Shown here in pieces: positions 8,085-17,867 of a DNA stretch of 64,000 nt. The translations under genes were made by a program, and so were the position numbers. The notes beneath the pieces were generated by a model. It was given only the letters and a program-made list of their open reading frames with translations. It ran no database searches and was not told the origin of the DNA. The stretch is taken from positions 73,657 to 137,656 of the forward strand of contig JAXLYI010000034.1 in NCBI GenBank assembly GCA_046351555.1. Direction: 5' to 3'. Numbering within the stretch: position 1 is the first letter of the stretch; every line of letters begins with the position of its first letter. The stretch is from CAISKJ01 sp046351555. Lineage in GTDB: Bacteria; Myxococcota_A; Polyangia; Polyangiales; Ga0077539.

Positions 8085-10903
8085 CCGAAGATCTCCTTCA
8101 GCGCCGCCACGTCGAGGCGCACCGTGCGGGCGGCCGCGTCGAAGCGGACCACCTGCGTCCCGTCCGCGTTGAACACCTCGCGCATCCGCTCGACCATGCC
8201 CTCGACGCGGGACGGCATCACCCCGACCTCGGCGCCGAGCCGCTCGACCGACAGAACGCCGCCCTCCGCGTCGAGGGCCGCCACCGCCGCCACGAAGCGC
8301 GGGTCGACCCGCTGCCCGCTCCCCTGGAGCGCCTTCGACTTCGCGAAGAACGCCGCCCACGGGGACTCCTTCGCCGCGACCGGCGCGGCCGCCGCAGGGG
8401 CCTCGGGCCGCAGCTCCGCGGCCATCGTCGGGAGCGCCGGCTGGACGGGCGCGGCCTCGACGCGCGCCGGGCGGCGCCCTTGAGCCGGCGCGCGCGCGGC
8501 GCTCTCCGGTCGGAGGCCCCACCACGCGGGGCGGGCGAGCGGCTGGACCTCCATCGCCCCGTCGACGGTCTCCCGCTCGTTCACCGTGCGCATCCGCTCC
8601 GCCAGCGACTCGTGGGCCACGAGGATCGCGGGCGCCACGACCTCGGCGAGCGTCGCGCCGCCGTGCTCCCCGGCGGTCGACGCGAGCCCGTAGGTCTCCG
8701 TCTCACGCGCGAGCAGGGCGACCTTCTCCACGCCCGGGGGCCGCCAGACGGAGGGCCCCGTGAGCACGACCTCGCCCGCGTGCGCGGCGTCCTGGGCGCG
8801 GTGCGCCCGCCAGCGCGTCCCGGAGACGTCGTCGGTCGCGCGGGGGACGCGCGCCATGCGGGCGGCGGCGATGTGCCCGTGGTCGGCCACGAGCAGCACG
8901 GCGCGGTTGGCGAGCGTCGCCTGCTCCAGCAGGTCGCGCAGCGGCCGGATGGTGTCGAGCGTGTGGGCCACGCGCGTCTGGGCGCCGGCCTTGAGCTGGT
9001 CGTCGATGGCGTTGATCACCAGCGCGACGAGCCGGTCGCCGCGGCGGACGAGCTCCAGGGCGTCGGGGGACGCGTCGCCCGCCTGCGTCTGGAGGTCGCG
9101 CTTGAGCAGCAGCGGGGCCTTCAGCCCGAGGGCGCGGAGGCCCTTGTGGTTCTCCAGGCGGAGCGGGTCGCGCGAGGTGTCGAGGGGGTCGCCCGGCCGC
9201 AGCAGGTGCCCCGCGAAGAAGGCCGCCCGCGACACGTCCGTGATCGTCGGGAGCGCGGCCACCACCGGCGCGAGGCCCGCGTCGTGGGGGGACGCGCGCC
9301 AGCGCAGGGGCGCGTAGCGCGCGGCTTCGAGCGACTCGAGCAGCTCGACCGCGCGGTCCCACGACATGCCGTCGAGGAGCAGCACCAGCAGCTTGCGCGC
9401 CGGGTCTTCCTTGAGGAATCGCACGGCGAAGCGGTCGAGCGCGCCCTCGATGGGGACCACCCGGTCGGCGGGCCGGCCGAGCTCGCACCACCGCACGAGC
9501 CGCTCGCCGAAGGCCGCGTCGTCGGCGTCGCGCACGGCGTCGGCGCGCGCCACCACCGCCTGGACCGCGGCCCCGAGCGGCTCCGCCTCGCTGCCGCGGG
9601 CGACGCGCCGGGCGCTGTCGGCGAAGGCCCCCTGGCGCACGAAGTCCTCCGCCCGCACCGACAGCACCAGCGCGTCGCTCTCGGTGGCGGAGAAGGCCTC
9701 GTCGCGCCCCCGCGCCGCGAGCCAGCCCACCAGCCGCGTCGCCATCAGGGCGCGCTCGTAGAGGGCGGCGTGGCCCGCGTCGATCGCGCGGGACCGGTGC
9801 TGCCCGAGCGCCTCGAGGGCGGCGACGGCGGAGCGCCAGGACGCGTCGTCGGGCGATCCCGCGGCGCGGCGCAGCGCGTCGGCGAGGTTCGCCTTGCGCC
9901 GGTCGAGGGCGACGCGGAGGTAGCGGCTCCCGGCCAGCGCCTGCGCCAGGGCGTCGCGCGCCGGCAGGAAGGCGTCGGCCGCGTCGAGGACGCGCTGGAG
10001 GAGCGCGGCGTCGTTCTCGCACTGGGCCGCGAGGAGGTCGGCGAGGTCGGCCCAGGACGCGAGCAGCTTCGGGTCCCGCGCGGCCTCGTCGGCCAGGGCC
10101 GGGGACAGCTCCGCGAGCCGGGCGGAGAGCGCGCCGTCGAGGAAGTCCTGCGCGCCGAGCGACGCGCGGGCGCCGTCGAGCACGAACGCGAGCGCCGCCG
10201 CCGTGAGCCCGTGGCCGTCGAGCCAGAGGCGGAACGAGCGCCGCGCCACCGGCCCGATCGCGTCGCGGAGCCACCCGTCGAGCGCCGCGCCGAGCTCGGG
10301 CCGCGCGGCGAGGAGCCCGCGGAGCCCGTCGGGCGGCGCCGCCCGCGCGAAGCGGAGGAGGAGCGTCACCTCGCGCTCCCCCGGGACGCCGAAGGCCTTG
10401 CGGGCGACGAGCCACGCGCGCCACGCCTCGTCGAGGGTCACGATGCCGCCGGGCGGGACGGGGGCCTTCAGCCCGGGCTCGCGCAGGAGGGCGTCGGCCA
10501 GGGGGCGGCACTGCTCGACCTCGGCGGAGAGCTGCGCGTTGGAGAACACCGCGCGGAGCCGCCGCGCGCGGGCGATGGTCTGGTGCCGGCCGGTGGCGAC
10601 CCGGCCCGCGACGTCGGCCGGCAGGCGCCCGGGGTCCCAGTCGAGCAGGACCACCACGGGCGGCTCGTCGAGGGCGGCCGGGAGCGCCGCCCGGAGCTCG
10701 AGCTCGCTCCGCGCCGTCTCGACGTGGAAGGTCACGAGGCCCTTGTGGGTCTTCACGTCGAGGGCGTCGAGGTGCGGCGACATCCGCGCCAGCACCAGCG
10801 TGTTGAACGATCGGTGCTCCTTGCGGTGGAGCTGCTCGAGCTCGACCGCGAGGTCGTCGCGGCCGAGCGTCGGCACGTCCACCGCGGGCGACGGCTCACT
10901 CAC
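8081..10903 (-). CDS. pglZ: BREX type 2 alkaline-phosphatase-superfamily protein PglZ
   Basis: This 940-residue protein is close to the usual PglZ length. The C-terminal half carries the alkaline-phosphatase-like metal centre: LLLDGMSWD (about residue 511), LPTITDVSRAAFFAG (nucleophile Thr/Ser region) and VADHGH (about residue 673). EHGGATLAEVVAPAI lies near residue 755. PglZ is the signature gene of BREX; metal-dependent phosphodiesterase or nuclease activity has been reported for some homologues. The start overlaps the pglY stop by eight bases and the stop overlaps the brxD start, so it is inside one operon. The N-terminal half has no motif I recognise beyond the general PglZ N-domain, and a Pro/Ala-rich linker (residues about 800-850) precedes a small C-terminal domain. 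Confidence 0.92.
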   Translation of the reverse strand: MSEPSPAVDVPTLGRDDLAVELEQLHRKEHRSFNTLVLARMSPHLDALDVKTHKGLVTFHVETARSELELRAALPAALDEPPVVVLLDWDPGRLPADVAGRVATGRHQTIARARRLRAVFSNAQLSAEVEQCRPLADALLREPGLKAPVPPGGIVTLDEAWRAWLVARKAFGVPGEREVTLLLRFARAAPPDGLRGLLAARPELGAALDGWLRDAIGPVARRSFRLWLDGHGLTAAALAFVLDGARASLGAQDFLDGALSARLAELSPALADEAARDPKLLASWADLADLLAAQCENDAALLQRVLDAADAFLPARDALAQALAGSRYLRVALDRRKANLADALRRAAGSPDDASWRSAVAALEALGQHRSRAIDAGHAALYERALMATRLVGWLAARGRDEAFSATESDALVLSVRAEDFVRQGAFADSARRVARGSEAEPLGAAVQAVVARADAVRDADDAAFGERLVRWCELGRPADRVVPIEGALDRFAVRFLKEDPARKLLVLLLDGMSWDRAVELLESLEAARYAPLRWRASPHDAGLAPVVAALPTITDVSRAAFFAGHLLRPGDPLDTSRDPLRLENHKGLRALGLKAPLLLKRDLQTQAGDASPDALELVRRGDRLVALVINAIDDQLKAGAQTRVAHTLDTIRPLRDLLEQATLANRAVLLVADHGHIAAARMARVPRATDDVSGTRWRAHRAQDAAHAGEVVLTGPSVWRPPGVEKVALLARETETYGLASTAGEHGGATLAEVVAPAILVAHESLAERMRTVNERETVDGAMEVQPLARPAWWGLRPESAARAPAQGRRPARVEAAPVQPALPTMAAELRPEAPAAAAPVAAKESPWAAFFAKSKALQGSGQRVDPRFVAAVAALDAEGGVLSVERLGAEVGVMPSRVEGMVERMREVFNADGTQVVRFDAAARTVRLDVAALKEIFG

Positions 10904-13900
10904 GGCTCAGGCTCCAGGTCAGCCGGACCGCGCCCCCCTCGCCCGCGACGCGCTCGACCTCCGCGCGGAGCGCGTCGAGCGCGCGACGCGCCGCCTCGAC
11001 CGACTCCGCCGTGCCCGAGGAGAGCAGCCGCTGGCCCGCCGCGCCCGCCCCGGCCGGCGACGCGCCCGGGGCCCCGCGCGCGCCGTGCGAGACCGCGACC
11101 GTCACGGCGGGGGCCTGCTCGATGAGGAGCCGCCCCACCTCCTCGCGGACGGACGCGAACTCGCGCGCGAGGGACAGGGTGACCTCGTCGGCCGAGAGCG
11201 CCCGCCGCGCCCTCGCCACGACCTCGCGGGCGTCGCCGTCGTCCCGGCGCGCGAGGGCCTCCACGGACTGCCAGAGGAGCCGGTCGGAGAGGCACTGGCT
11301 CACCGCCCGCGCGGACTCCACGCAGCGCCCGAGGGCGGCGTCCGTGGCGCTCGTCGCGAACGCGGCGAGGGCCTCCACCCGGCCGACCGCGTCGCCCCCC
11401 TCCACGGCCTTGAGGAGCCGCACCAGCTCACCGGCGGTGGCGGCGCGCGGGGCGCCGGGCTCCAGCAATGCGCTCCGGGCGTCGAGGAGCGAGGGGAGCT
11501 GCAGGGCGCCGGCCTCCACCGTGCGCTTGTGGGCCTCGCGGACGGCCTCGGCGAGGGCCCGCACGTTGCGCGACCGGAGGGCCCCCGCGGGCTTCGGCAG
11601 CGCGAGCCACGCGACGGCGCGGTGCATCGCGCGCTCCCACGCCTCGGCGCTCGGGAGGCGCGGGAGCACCAGCTCGGCCTCGTCGGAGAGCGAGCCCGGC
11701 GCGGCGTCGTCGACCAGCCGGTCGCCGCGCGACACCTCGCGGTTCGACCACGCGGCGTAGGCCAGGGCGACGAAGTCCTCCACCTCGCGGGTGAGCCCCT
11801 TCGCGCGGCGCGGGTCGAGCACCGAGCGGACCGCCTCCACCGTGACCACCCGGCCGACGTCGACCCCCTTCGCGCGGAGGTCGCGCTCGATCTCCGCGAA
11901 GGGCTCGTCGCGCATCACCACGTCGGCCTCGCGCAGGACCAGGAGGTTGAGCGCCGCGCAGAGCTCGGCCTCCCGCCGCTCGGCCTTGTCGAGGGCCATC
12001 TGACGTCCCGGCGCCTCGGCGAGCCGCGCGACCAGCTTCGCCGCGGCGGCCAGCGCGCCGCGCCCCGCCTTCGACGGGAACTTCGGGTGCCGTGGGTAGC
12101 ACTCGTGGAGGAGCGCCGCCGCCAGGGCCTCCGGCGCGTCGGCGAGCCGCGTCACCGTGAGGTTGGGGATGCGCCGCTCGGGCAGGAAGACGTGGAAGTG
12201 CTCGGCCACCTGGCAGGCCGGGTCGAGCATCCCCGCGCCCGCGCCGGTGATCCCGTAGGCGCTCTCGATCGCGCGGAGGACGCGGTTCTGCTTCTGCGAG
12301 CGGAGCGACTCGAGGCTCTGCCGCGCGCGGTGCTGGTCGTCGGCGCGCAGGTCGGCGAGGTGGGCCTTCCATGCGTCGCCGGCGAGCACGGCGTCGAGGA
12401 CGACGAGGGTGCCCAGGTCGGCCTGCACGGCCTCGCTGAAGAAGTCCGGGAGCCACACCACCGTGCGCTCGTCGAGGCGCTCGCGGAGCGCGGCCACGCG
12501 CATTTCGTCCTCCTGCGGCGTGTGGCCCGGCTCGTCGAAGGGGTAGTCGATGACGACGCGGAAATCGTGGCCCGCGGGCACGCGCAGCCGCGACTCGTCG
12601 ACCTCGCGCACGTTGGCGAACACCACCGCGCCCTCGCGCGCCGTCCCCCGCCACTCCACCTTCAGCGGGAACTCCGTCGTCTCCCACCCCGTCGTCCCGA
12701 AGGCCGCGAAGAGGAGCGCGCGGAGCTTGAGCTTCCGCGCCCCGGGCTTGTCGTGCTCGCGCGCCCGCTCGAGCACCGGCCGCAGGTCGACGGTGCTGAG
12801 CTCGACGTGGACGAGCGGGTCCTTCTGGTCGCCGACGCGCAGCGACCCCACCTGCGAGGCGAACTCCCGCAGCCGCGTCACGGCCGTCGCCACCTCGTTG
12901 CCGGGGATGGTGCTGCGGAGCGTGCCGTGGTTGAGGGCCACGAGCCGCGAGGCGGTGAGGTCCTTCAGGATCGAGATGCGCGGCAGGAGGGCCGCGAGGA
13001 GGAGCGTCTTCACGAGGCGGTTGTCGGCCCGGCACCGCGCCTCGGCGCAGCCCGAGCAGCCCACCTGCGGGGGGTGGTCGTCGCGCAGGCGCTGGCACTT
13101 CTCCGCCGCCTGCGTCTTGTTGGTGAGCTGGATCAGCGGGAGATAGTCCGACTGGTAGGCCGCCCGCATGTCCTGGAACTTCGACCGGAGCACCCCGTCC
13201 ATCGGCTCCTCGCCGCCCGCCAGCGCGTCGAAGAGGTCGCCGACCGCCACGAGGCGACCGAGTTCGAAGTCCCCGAGGTGCTCGACCAGGATCTCCATCA
13301 GCACCTTGAGGGCGGTGCGCTCGCGCTGGAGCGCCATGCTCATCCCCACCAGCACCTGGATCAGCGCGGGCGAGAACGGGTACACCGCGCGGAAGGCTTC
13401 CTCGCCCTCGCCGATGTCCCCGAGGAGCGTCTGCCACGCGGTGTTGCCGAGCCTCCGGCGCATCGCGTCGAAGGCGTCGGCCAGGCGCCGCTCGGCCTCG
13501 GCGTTCTTCGGGCGCACGACGCGCTTGCGCACGATGGCGGGCAGGTTGCGGTCGGGCAGGGGGATGGTGCCGAAGCGCCCCTCCCAGAAGCGCTGGGCCT
13601 CGCGGAGCGCCTGGAGGTCGCCGCCCGCGAGCTGGTCGCCGACGAGCTCGACGATGTCGCGCTGCCGGGCCAGCAGGCTCACCAGGGCAGCGGGGCGGTC
13701 GGCGTCCTGCGCCTCCACCATCTTCGCGAACTTGCTCATCTCGCGCGTCACCCAGGCCCGGTCGCTCGCCCCGTTGGCCAGCCAGAGCACCGCCTCGTCG
13801 AAGAAGAGCACCACCGCGTCGAAGCCGAGCGAGCGGGCGTGGCGCGAGATCTCGCCGAGGCCCCGGTCGAGGTCGACGTACGCGTGGGTGGTGCCGAGGT

Positions 13901-14594
13901 AGGCCGTGAAGTGCGTCTTCACCAGCGCGTCGAAGAGCCGCTGGCGCTCCTCGGGGTCGATCGACCCGAGCGCGGCTTCGAAGCGCTCGGGCGACCAGAC
14001 GCCCTCGACCGCGCGCGTGCCCCAGCCCGCCCGCGCCGCGCGGCCGCCGTTGAGCTTCGCGAAGAAGGCCGCGTCGCCGAGCTGCGCGCGCAGCTCGCGG
14101 GCGTTGGCGAACAAGGCCTCGTCCGCGAAGAGGGCCGGTAGCACCCCGTCGGGCGCCGCCGCCCTCGCCCGCGCGAGGTACTCGGGGAAGACCTTCTCCT
14201 CCAACGACTTCGCCCCCACCATGTGCAGGTGGAGCCGCAGGACCTTCTTCTCCTGCAGCCAGCGGTGCTTCTCCCGCAGCGCGTGGAACTCCTCCTCGCG
14301 CCAGGCGTGGGCCTGGTCGCCCGCGTCGGGCGAGAGCATGAGCGACAGCACGCTCAGGAAATGGCTCTTGCCGCTGCCGAAGGAGCCGTGGACGTAGGCC
14401 GCCGCGCTCCGCCGCCCGTCGAGGGCGGCCTTCACCAGCGCGAGGGCCTGCTCGAAGGCGCGCACGAGGTCGGGCGTGACCGCGTAGTCCTTGAGCATCG
14501 CCTCGGGGTGGCGCACCCCGTCGGTGAGCTGCACCACGAAGGCGCTCTTCACCACGGCGTCGGGCAGTTCGAGGAGGTCGTGCAGCTCGCTCAT
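10896..14594 (-). CDS. pglY: BREX type 2 large ATPase PglY (BrxC-like)
   Basis: A 1232-residue ATPase. Walker A (HGSFGSGKSHFLSVLSL) lies at about residues 69-85 and Walker B (VVLFFDEAVLWL) near residue 265. DDHPPQVGCSGCAEARC near residue 511 is a possible zinc-binding Cys cluster. PglY is the type 2 counterpart of BrxC and is thought to be the central ATPase that couples phage DNA recognition to PglX and PglZ. It opens the pglY-pglZ-brxD-brxHI operon, separated from pglX by the inserted plus-strand ATPase pair. Its promoter must lie in the 125-base gap before the divergent gene at 14720, so the two transcription units share regulatory DNA. Confidence 0.92.
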   Translation of the reverse strand: MSELHDLLELPDAVVKSAFVVQLTDGVRHPEAMLKDYAVTPDLVRAFEQALALVKAALDGRRSAAAYVHGSFGSGKSHFLSVLSLMLSPDAGDQAHAWREEEFHALREKHRWLQEKKVLRLHLHMVGAKSLEEKVFPEYLARARAAAPDGVLPALFADEALFANARELRAQLGDAAFFAKLNGGRAARAGWGTRAVEGVWSPERFEAALGSIDPEERQRLFDALVKTHFTAYLGTTHAYVDLDRGLGEISRHARSLGFDAVVLFFDEAVLWLANGASDRAWVTREMSKFAKMVEAQDADRPAALVSLLARQRDIVELVGDQLAGGDLQALREAQRFWEGRFGTIPLPDRNLPAIVRKRVVRPKNAEAERRLADAFDAMRRRLGNTAWQTLLGDIGEGEEAFRAVYPFSPALIQVLVGMSMALQRERTALKVLMEILVEHLGDFELGRLVAVGDLFDALAGGEEPMDGVLRSKFQDMRAAYQSDYLPLIQLTNKTQAAEKCQRLRDDHPPQVGCSGCAEARCRADNRLVKTLLLAALLPRISILKDLTASRLVALNHGTLRSTIPGNEVATAVTRLREFASQVGSLRVGDQKDPLVHVELSTVDLRPVLERAREHDKPGARKLKLRALLFAAFGTTGWETTEFPLKVEWRGTAREGAVVFANVREVDESRLRVPAGHDFRVVIDYPFDEPGHTPQEDEMRVAALRERLDERTVVWLPDFFSEAVQADLGTLVVLDAVLAGDAWKAHLADLRADDQHRARQSLESLRSQKQNRVLRAIESAYGITGAGAGMLDPACQVAEHFHVFLPERRIPNLTVTRLADAPEALAAALLHECYPRHPKFPSKAGRGALAAAAKLVARLAEAPGRQMALDKAERREAELCAALNLLVLREADVVMRDEPFAEIERDLRAKGVDVGRVVTVEAVRSVLDPRRAKGLTREVEDFVALAYAAWSNREVSRGDRLVDDAAPGSLSDEAELVLPRLPSAEAWERAMHRAVAWLALPKPAGALRSRNVRALAEAVREAHKRTVEAGALQLPSLLDARSALLEPGAPRAATAGELVRLLKAVEGGDAVGRVEALAAFATSATDAALGRCVESARAVSQCLSDRLLWQSVEALARRDDGDAREVVARARRALSADEVTLSLAREFASVREEVGRLLIEQAPAVTVAVSHGARGAPGASPAGAGAAGQRLLSSGTAESVEAARRALDALRAEVERVAGEGGAVRLTWSLSRE

Positions 14595-14684
14595 CGGGCG
14601 GCGGTTATAGCGCCGCGCGACCGGGGGGCAGAAGGCGAATCCTTCGCAGCGCCCTGCGCCCCGTGCAGTCTCCTCGCAGCCCGG

Positions 14685-14713
14685 TTGAGATCGCGGAGGG
14701 CCTCCGCTAGCCT
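14685..14713 (+). promoter_or_regulatory. Candidate sigma70-like promoter for the embedded ATPase pair
   Basis: TTGAGA (14685-14690), a 17-base spacer and TAGCCT (14708-14713) form a reasonable -35/-10 pair. The predicted transcript would begin at or next to ATG 14720, giving a leaderless mRNA. This is pattern matching by eye in the pglY/ATPase divergent gap. Confidence 0.4.
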
Positions 14714-14719
14714 CGCTTC

Positions 14720-16267
14720 ATGACCGCGGTCGGCCGTCGGAGCGAAGAGGCACTCAAGGGCGCCTTCACAACCTTCGAGGCGCAGTGGCCACGGTGGAGT
14801 TGGCTGCGCGACAAGCTCCGGCGGGCGGGCCTCGACCCGACGAGCGCGCGCGAGCTCCGCACCGCCGACCCCCGGAGCACCTGGGCGATCCTCGCGAAGC
14901 CCTCCACCGCGCTGCAACGGCACTTCGAGCTGGCCCCGGAGGTCCTCGTCCTCTGCGCCCCGTGGGACGAGGTCCACGCGAAGGACATCGCGCGCGTGGA
15001 GCAGATCTTCCGCGAGGAGGTGCGCCTCGACCCCGGCTTCGTGCTCGTGGTCGCTCACGACCCCGACGCCCAGGCGCGGCTCGGCCCCGCGGTGCCCGAG
15101 AGCCGCATGTACCTCTTCGTGAAGGACGACTCCTTCGAGCAGGTTGAAGATCCCCAGGCGTGGCTGCGCGGCCTGCTGCGCGACACCCTCGGCCGGCGCA
15201 GGCTCTTCGACCACCGTCTGCCCGCTGCGGGGCCGCAGTTCTTCGGCCGCGAGCGGGAGTTCGAGGCCCTCTCGCGCGACCTCCGCCAGGGCCACTGCGT
15301 CGGCGTGTTCGGGCTGCGGAAGGTCGGCAAGACCTCCCTCCTCCGGCGCGTCGCGGAGACGTTCCGCACAACCGGCGCAGTCGCTCACCCCGTCGTGCCC
15401 GTCGAGGTCGACCTCCTGGAGACGCCCTACCACCGGCGCAACCTCGCGGGCGTCGCGGAGCTGATCGGGCGGCAACTCAACCGCGAAGTCGAGCGGGCCG
15501 GGCTTCGCGCTTCCCCCGCGTCGGACCCGCTGCAGCGACTCGTCGAGACAGTCGCCGGAATGTCGAACGGTCGCCTCCTGCTCATCGTCGACGAGTACGA
15601 GGTGCTGCTCAACGGGCGGATCCCGCGGCGCGACGGCCTCGACCTGCTGACGTGGCTGCGCGGCGTGGCGCAGGGGAACCCCGCGCGCTTCGGCTTCGTC
15701 CTCGCGGGGCGCAACCATCGGCTGCTCGCCCCGGCGCGCATCGACGGGGTCGACAACCCGATGTACCGCTTCCTGCGCGACATGCCCCTCGCGGGCCTCG
15801 CCCCGAACGAGTGCCGCGCGATGGTGAACCGCATCGGCGCCCGCATGGCCCTCCAATTCGAGCTCGATGCGTTGGAGCTCGTCGCGCAGGAGTCCGGCGG
15901 GCACCCCGCGCTCGCCCGGACGCTCGGCGACCTCGTCGACCAGCACGTGCCCGCCGCCGACCGCGCGCCGTTCACCGTCACCGCCGCGCTGCTGCGCCGG
16001 GTGCTCCCGCGCTTCGCCCGCGAGGTCGACGAGGACATGCGGGAGCTCGTCAACGCGGCCGACGACATCGACCCGCGCGGGGGCGACTACCTCGTGCACC
16101 TCGCCCACGACGTCCCCTGGATCGGCGGCGCGCCCGAGTCGCGCCTCGACGACGCCCTCGCGCGCTACGGCATCCTCCACGCTGGCACCCGGGGGTTCCG
16201 CGTCGGCCGCCTGGCCGCGTGGCTCCGCGAGAACCACGCGCGCCCGGCGGAGGCCGCGCATGCTTGA
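14720..16267 (+). CDS. STAND/AAA-type ATPase, first gene of a BREX-embedded pair
   Basis: The 515-residue product has three parts. An N-terminal domain of about 170 residues (VLVLCAPWDEVHAKDI, VLVVAHDPDA) is unrecognised. An AAA/STAND ATPase follows, entered by QFFGRERE at about residue 174, with Walker A FGLRKVGKTSLL (196-205) and Walker B LLLIVDEYEVLL (285-294). A C-terminal helical, winged-helix-like segment completes it. The FGRE...GLRKVGKTS layout is typical of signal-transduction ATPases used in conflict systems. It lies on the opposite strand between pglX and pglY, and its stop overlaps the next gene by eight bases, so the two form one operon. It is not a canonical BREX component. The N-terminal domain may be a sensor or effector, which is a guess from position. 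Confidence 0.75.
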   Translation: MTAVGRRSEEALKGAFTTFEAQWPRWSWLRDKLRRAGLDPTSARELRTADPRSTWAILAKPSTALQRHFELAPEVLVLCAPWDEVHAKDIARVEQIFREEVRLDPGFVLVVAHDPDAQARLGPAVPESRMYLFVKDDSFEQVEDPQAWLRGLLRDTLGRRRLFDHRLPAAGPQFFGREREFEALSRDLRQGHCVGVFGLRKVGKTSLLRRVAETFRTTGAVAHPVVPVEVDLLETPYHRRNLAGVAELIGRQLNREVERAGLRASPASDPLQRLVETVAGMSNGRLLLIVDEYEVLLNGRIPRRDGLDLLTWLRGVAQGNPARFGFVLAGRNHRLLAPARIDGVDNPMYRFLRDMPLAGLAPNECRAMVNRIGARMALQFELDALELVAQESGGHPALARTLGDLVDQHVPAADRAPFTVTAALLRRVLPRFAREVDEDMRELVNAADDIDPRGGDYLVHLAHDVPWIGGAPESRLDDALARYGILHAGTRGFRVGRLAAWLRENHARPAEAAHA

Positions 16268-17852
16268 AGGCGTCGAGAACCCGTACCGTCGTGACCGCAT
16301 CGCCGACGCCCTCTTCGTCGGCCGCGAAGCCCTGCTGGCGGAGCTCGCCGACGCGGTCCGCTCGGGCCGCAACGCGATCCGAGCGGTGATGGGCGGGCGT
16401 GGCATGGGCAAGAGCTCGCTCGCGCGGCAGCTCCAGAAGCGCCTCGGCGCCGAGGCGCTCACCGTCGTCGCCTCGGGAGATGTGCGACGGACGGCCGCGG
16501 GGGTCGGTCAGGCGCTCGGCGTGGCGCTCGACGCCGGCGACCCCGTGGAGACCCTGGTCGCGGGCGTGACGGCGCAGTCCTCGCACCGCGTCGCCGTGGT
16601 GCTCGACGAGGTCGAACGGCTCCTGCGGGACGGCGCGGGCCTCGCCTTCCTCGACAACCTGCGGGAGGCCTACGAGCGGTCGGAAGGCCGCCTCGCGGTG
16701 ATCGTGCTCGGCGGCACGGAGGTGCGCGATCTCCTCGTCGATCAGGCCTCGCCCTTCCTGCGCATCGCGGGCGGCGTCCACACGCTCGCCGGCCTGGCGC
16801 GGGGCGAGACCGCGACGCTGCTCCGCAAGCCGCTCGGGCTCGACGTCCCGGACGAGGTGGTGGACGCGCTCTGGGCGGAGACGGCGGGGCACCCGTGGCT
16901 CCTTCAGGCGTTCATGGAGATCGCCATGGAGCTCGCGCCCTCCCTCGACGAGGTGGTCGCGCACCTCCCCGCCGCGATGCGGGCGGCCGAGGCGCAGGTG
17001 CTCCACTCGATCGCGTTCCCCATCTGGTGGGGCAACCTCCGCGACCGCGGGCAGGACGTCTACCGACGGCTCGCCCGTGAACCCGCGCCGCTGCCGAGCG
17101 CAGCGTGGGTCGCGCGCCTCGGCGACGACCCGCGCCCATGGCTCAACGTCCTGGCCTCGACCGGCGTCGCCGTCCTCGACGAAGGGGCCGTGATCGCGCG
17201 CGGCGCGCTCTTCCGCCGCTGGGTCTCGGACAACCACCCCGAGCCTTTCACCGCAATGCCGAACGATGACGCCCTCGGGAAGTGGCTGACGGACGTTGGG
17301 GTCGACGCCTTCGAGCGACTCGTCGTCCGGGCCCTCGCGGCGTGGGCGCGTGCGATGGTGGAGTTCCCCGCGGCGGCGGTGCGGGGGGGCGAGTCGAAGA
17401 GCGACAACAGCGCCCTGCAACCCGAAGCCTTCTTCCAGATGCACGCCATCGTCGCCCTCCTCCAGCACGAGCGCGACCTGACCGCCGAACCCGAGGCGCT
17501 GTCCATGAGGGCCGCCGGGCGTACCGACATCAAGGTGCGCTCCCGGCACGACCCGACCCGCCGCGCGTGCGTCGAGTTCAAGATCTTCGGACGCAAGGAC
17601 GAGGAGGTCGTGAAGCAGGTGGTCGGCTACGCCACGCCTGACGACACGTTCGCCGCGGTCGTCTCGGTCGATCGCTGCAAACGCCCGCTGCGCCCGGAGT
17701 ACGAGGCGCGGTGCTTCACGGACGCGACGCCCGACGGCCGTCACGATGCCCCGAAGCCGCTCCTCCACCCGGCGTACTACACCGACCACCCCCGCGCGGG
17801 GTTCGGCCCGCTGCGCGTGTGGCACTTCCTCGTCCAACTGCGCGACGCCTGA
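16260..17852 (+). CDS. STAND ATPase fused to a PD-(D/E)XK-like nuclease domain, second gene of the pair
   Basis: 530 residues from ATG 16260, overlapping the previous stop by eight bases. The ATPase part shows LFVGREALL at the N-terminus, Walker A MGGRGMGKSSL (44-54) and Walker B VAVVLDEVERLL (about 112-122). The C-terminal third contains GRTDIKVRS (Asp423) followed by CVEFKIFG (Glu439-x-Lys441). The spacing D-x15-E-x-K and the hydrophobic strand before it match a PD-(D/E)XK restriction-endonuclease-like core. A reasonable model is an ATPase sensor/effector that activates a nuclease when the partner ATPase detects infection; this is inference. The gene ends 15 bases from the convergent pglX stop. 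I know no named system with exactly this pair, but a database search is needed before calling it new. Confidence 0.72.
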   Translation: MLEGVENPYRRDRIADALFVGREALLAELADAVRSGRNAIRAVMGGRGMGKSSLARQLQKRLGAEALTVVASGDVRRTAAGVGQALGVALDAGDPVETLVAGVTAQSSHRVAVVLDEVERLLRDGAGLAFLDNLREAYERSEGRLAVIVLGGTEVRDLLVDQASPFLRIAGGVHTLAGLARGETATLLRKPLGLDVPDEVVDALWAETAGHPWLLQAFMEIAMELAPSLDEVVAHLPAAMRAAEAQVLHSIAFPIWWGNLRDRGQDVYRRLAREPAPLPSAAWVARLGDDPRPWLNVLASTGVAVLDEGAVIARGALFRRWVSDNHPEPFTAMPNDDALGKWLTDVGVDAFERLVVRALAAWARAMVEFPAAAVRGGESKSDNSALQPEAFFQMHAIVALLQHERDLTAEPEALSMRAAGRTDIKVRSRHDPTRRACVEFKIFGRKDEEVVKQVVGYATPDDTFAAVVSVDRCKRPLRPEYEARCFTDATPDGRHDAPKPLLHPAYYTDHPRAGFGPLRVWHFLVQLRDA

Positions 17853-17867
17853 ACCACCGCCCCCGCG

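Noticed and set aside
10203..14141. 1312-codon plus-strand frame opposite pglZ and pglY
   Set aside because: Antisense shadow. The minus-strand genes carry Walker A and phosphatase motifs and are coupled by overlaps.
15867..16259. Longer N-terminal extension of the second embedded ATPase
   Set aside because: The upstream in-frame residues are Ser/Arg/Pro-rich out-of-frame readings of the first ATPase gene. ATG 16260 with VENPYRRDRIADALFVGRE is the natural start.
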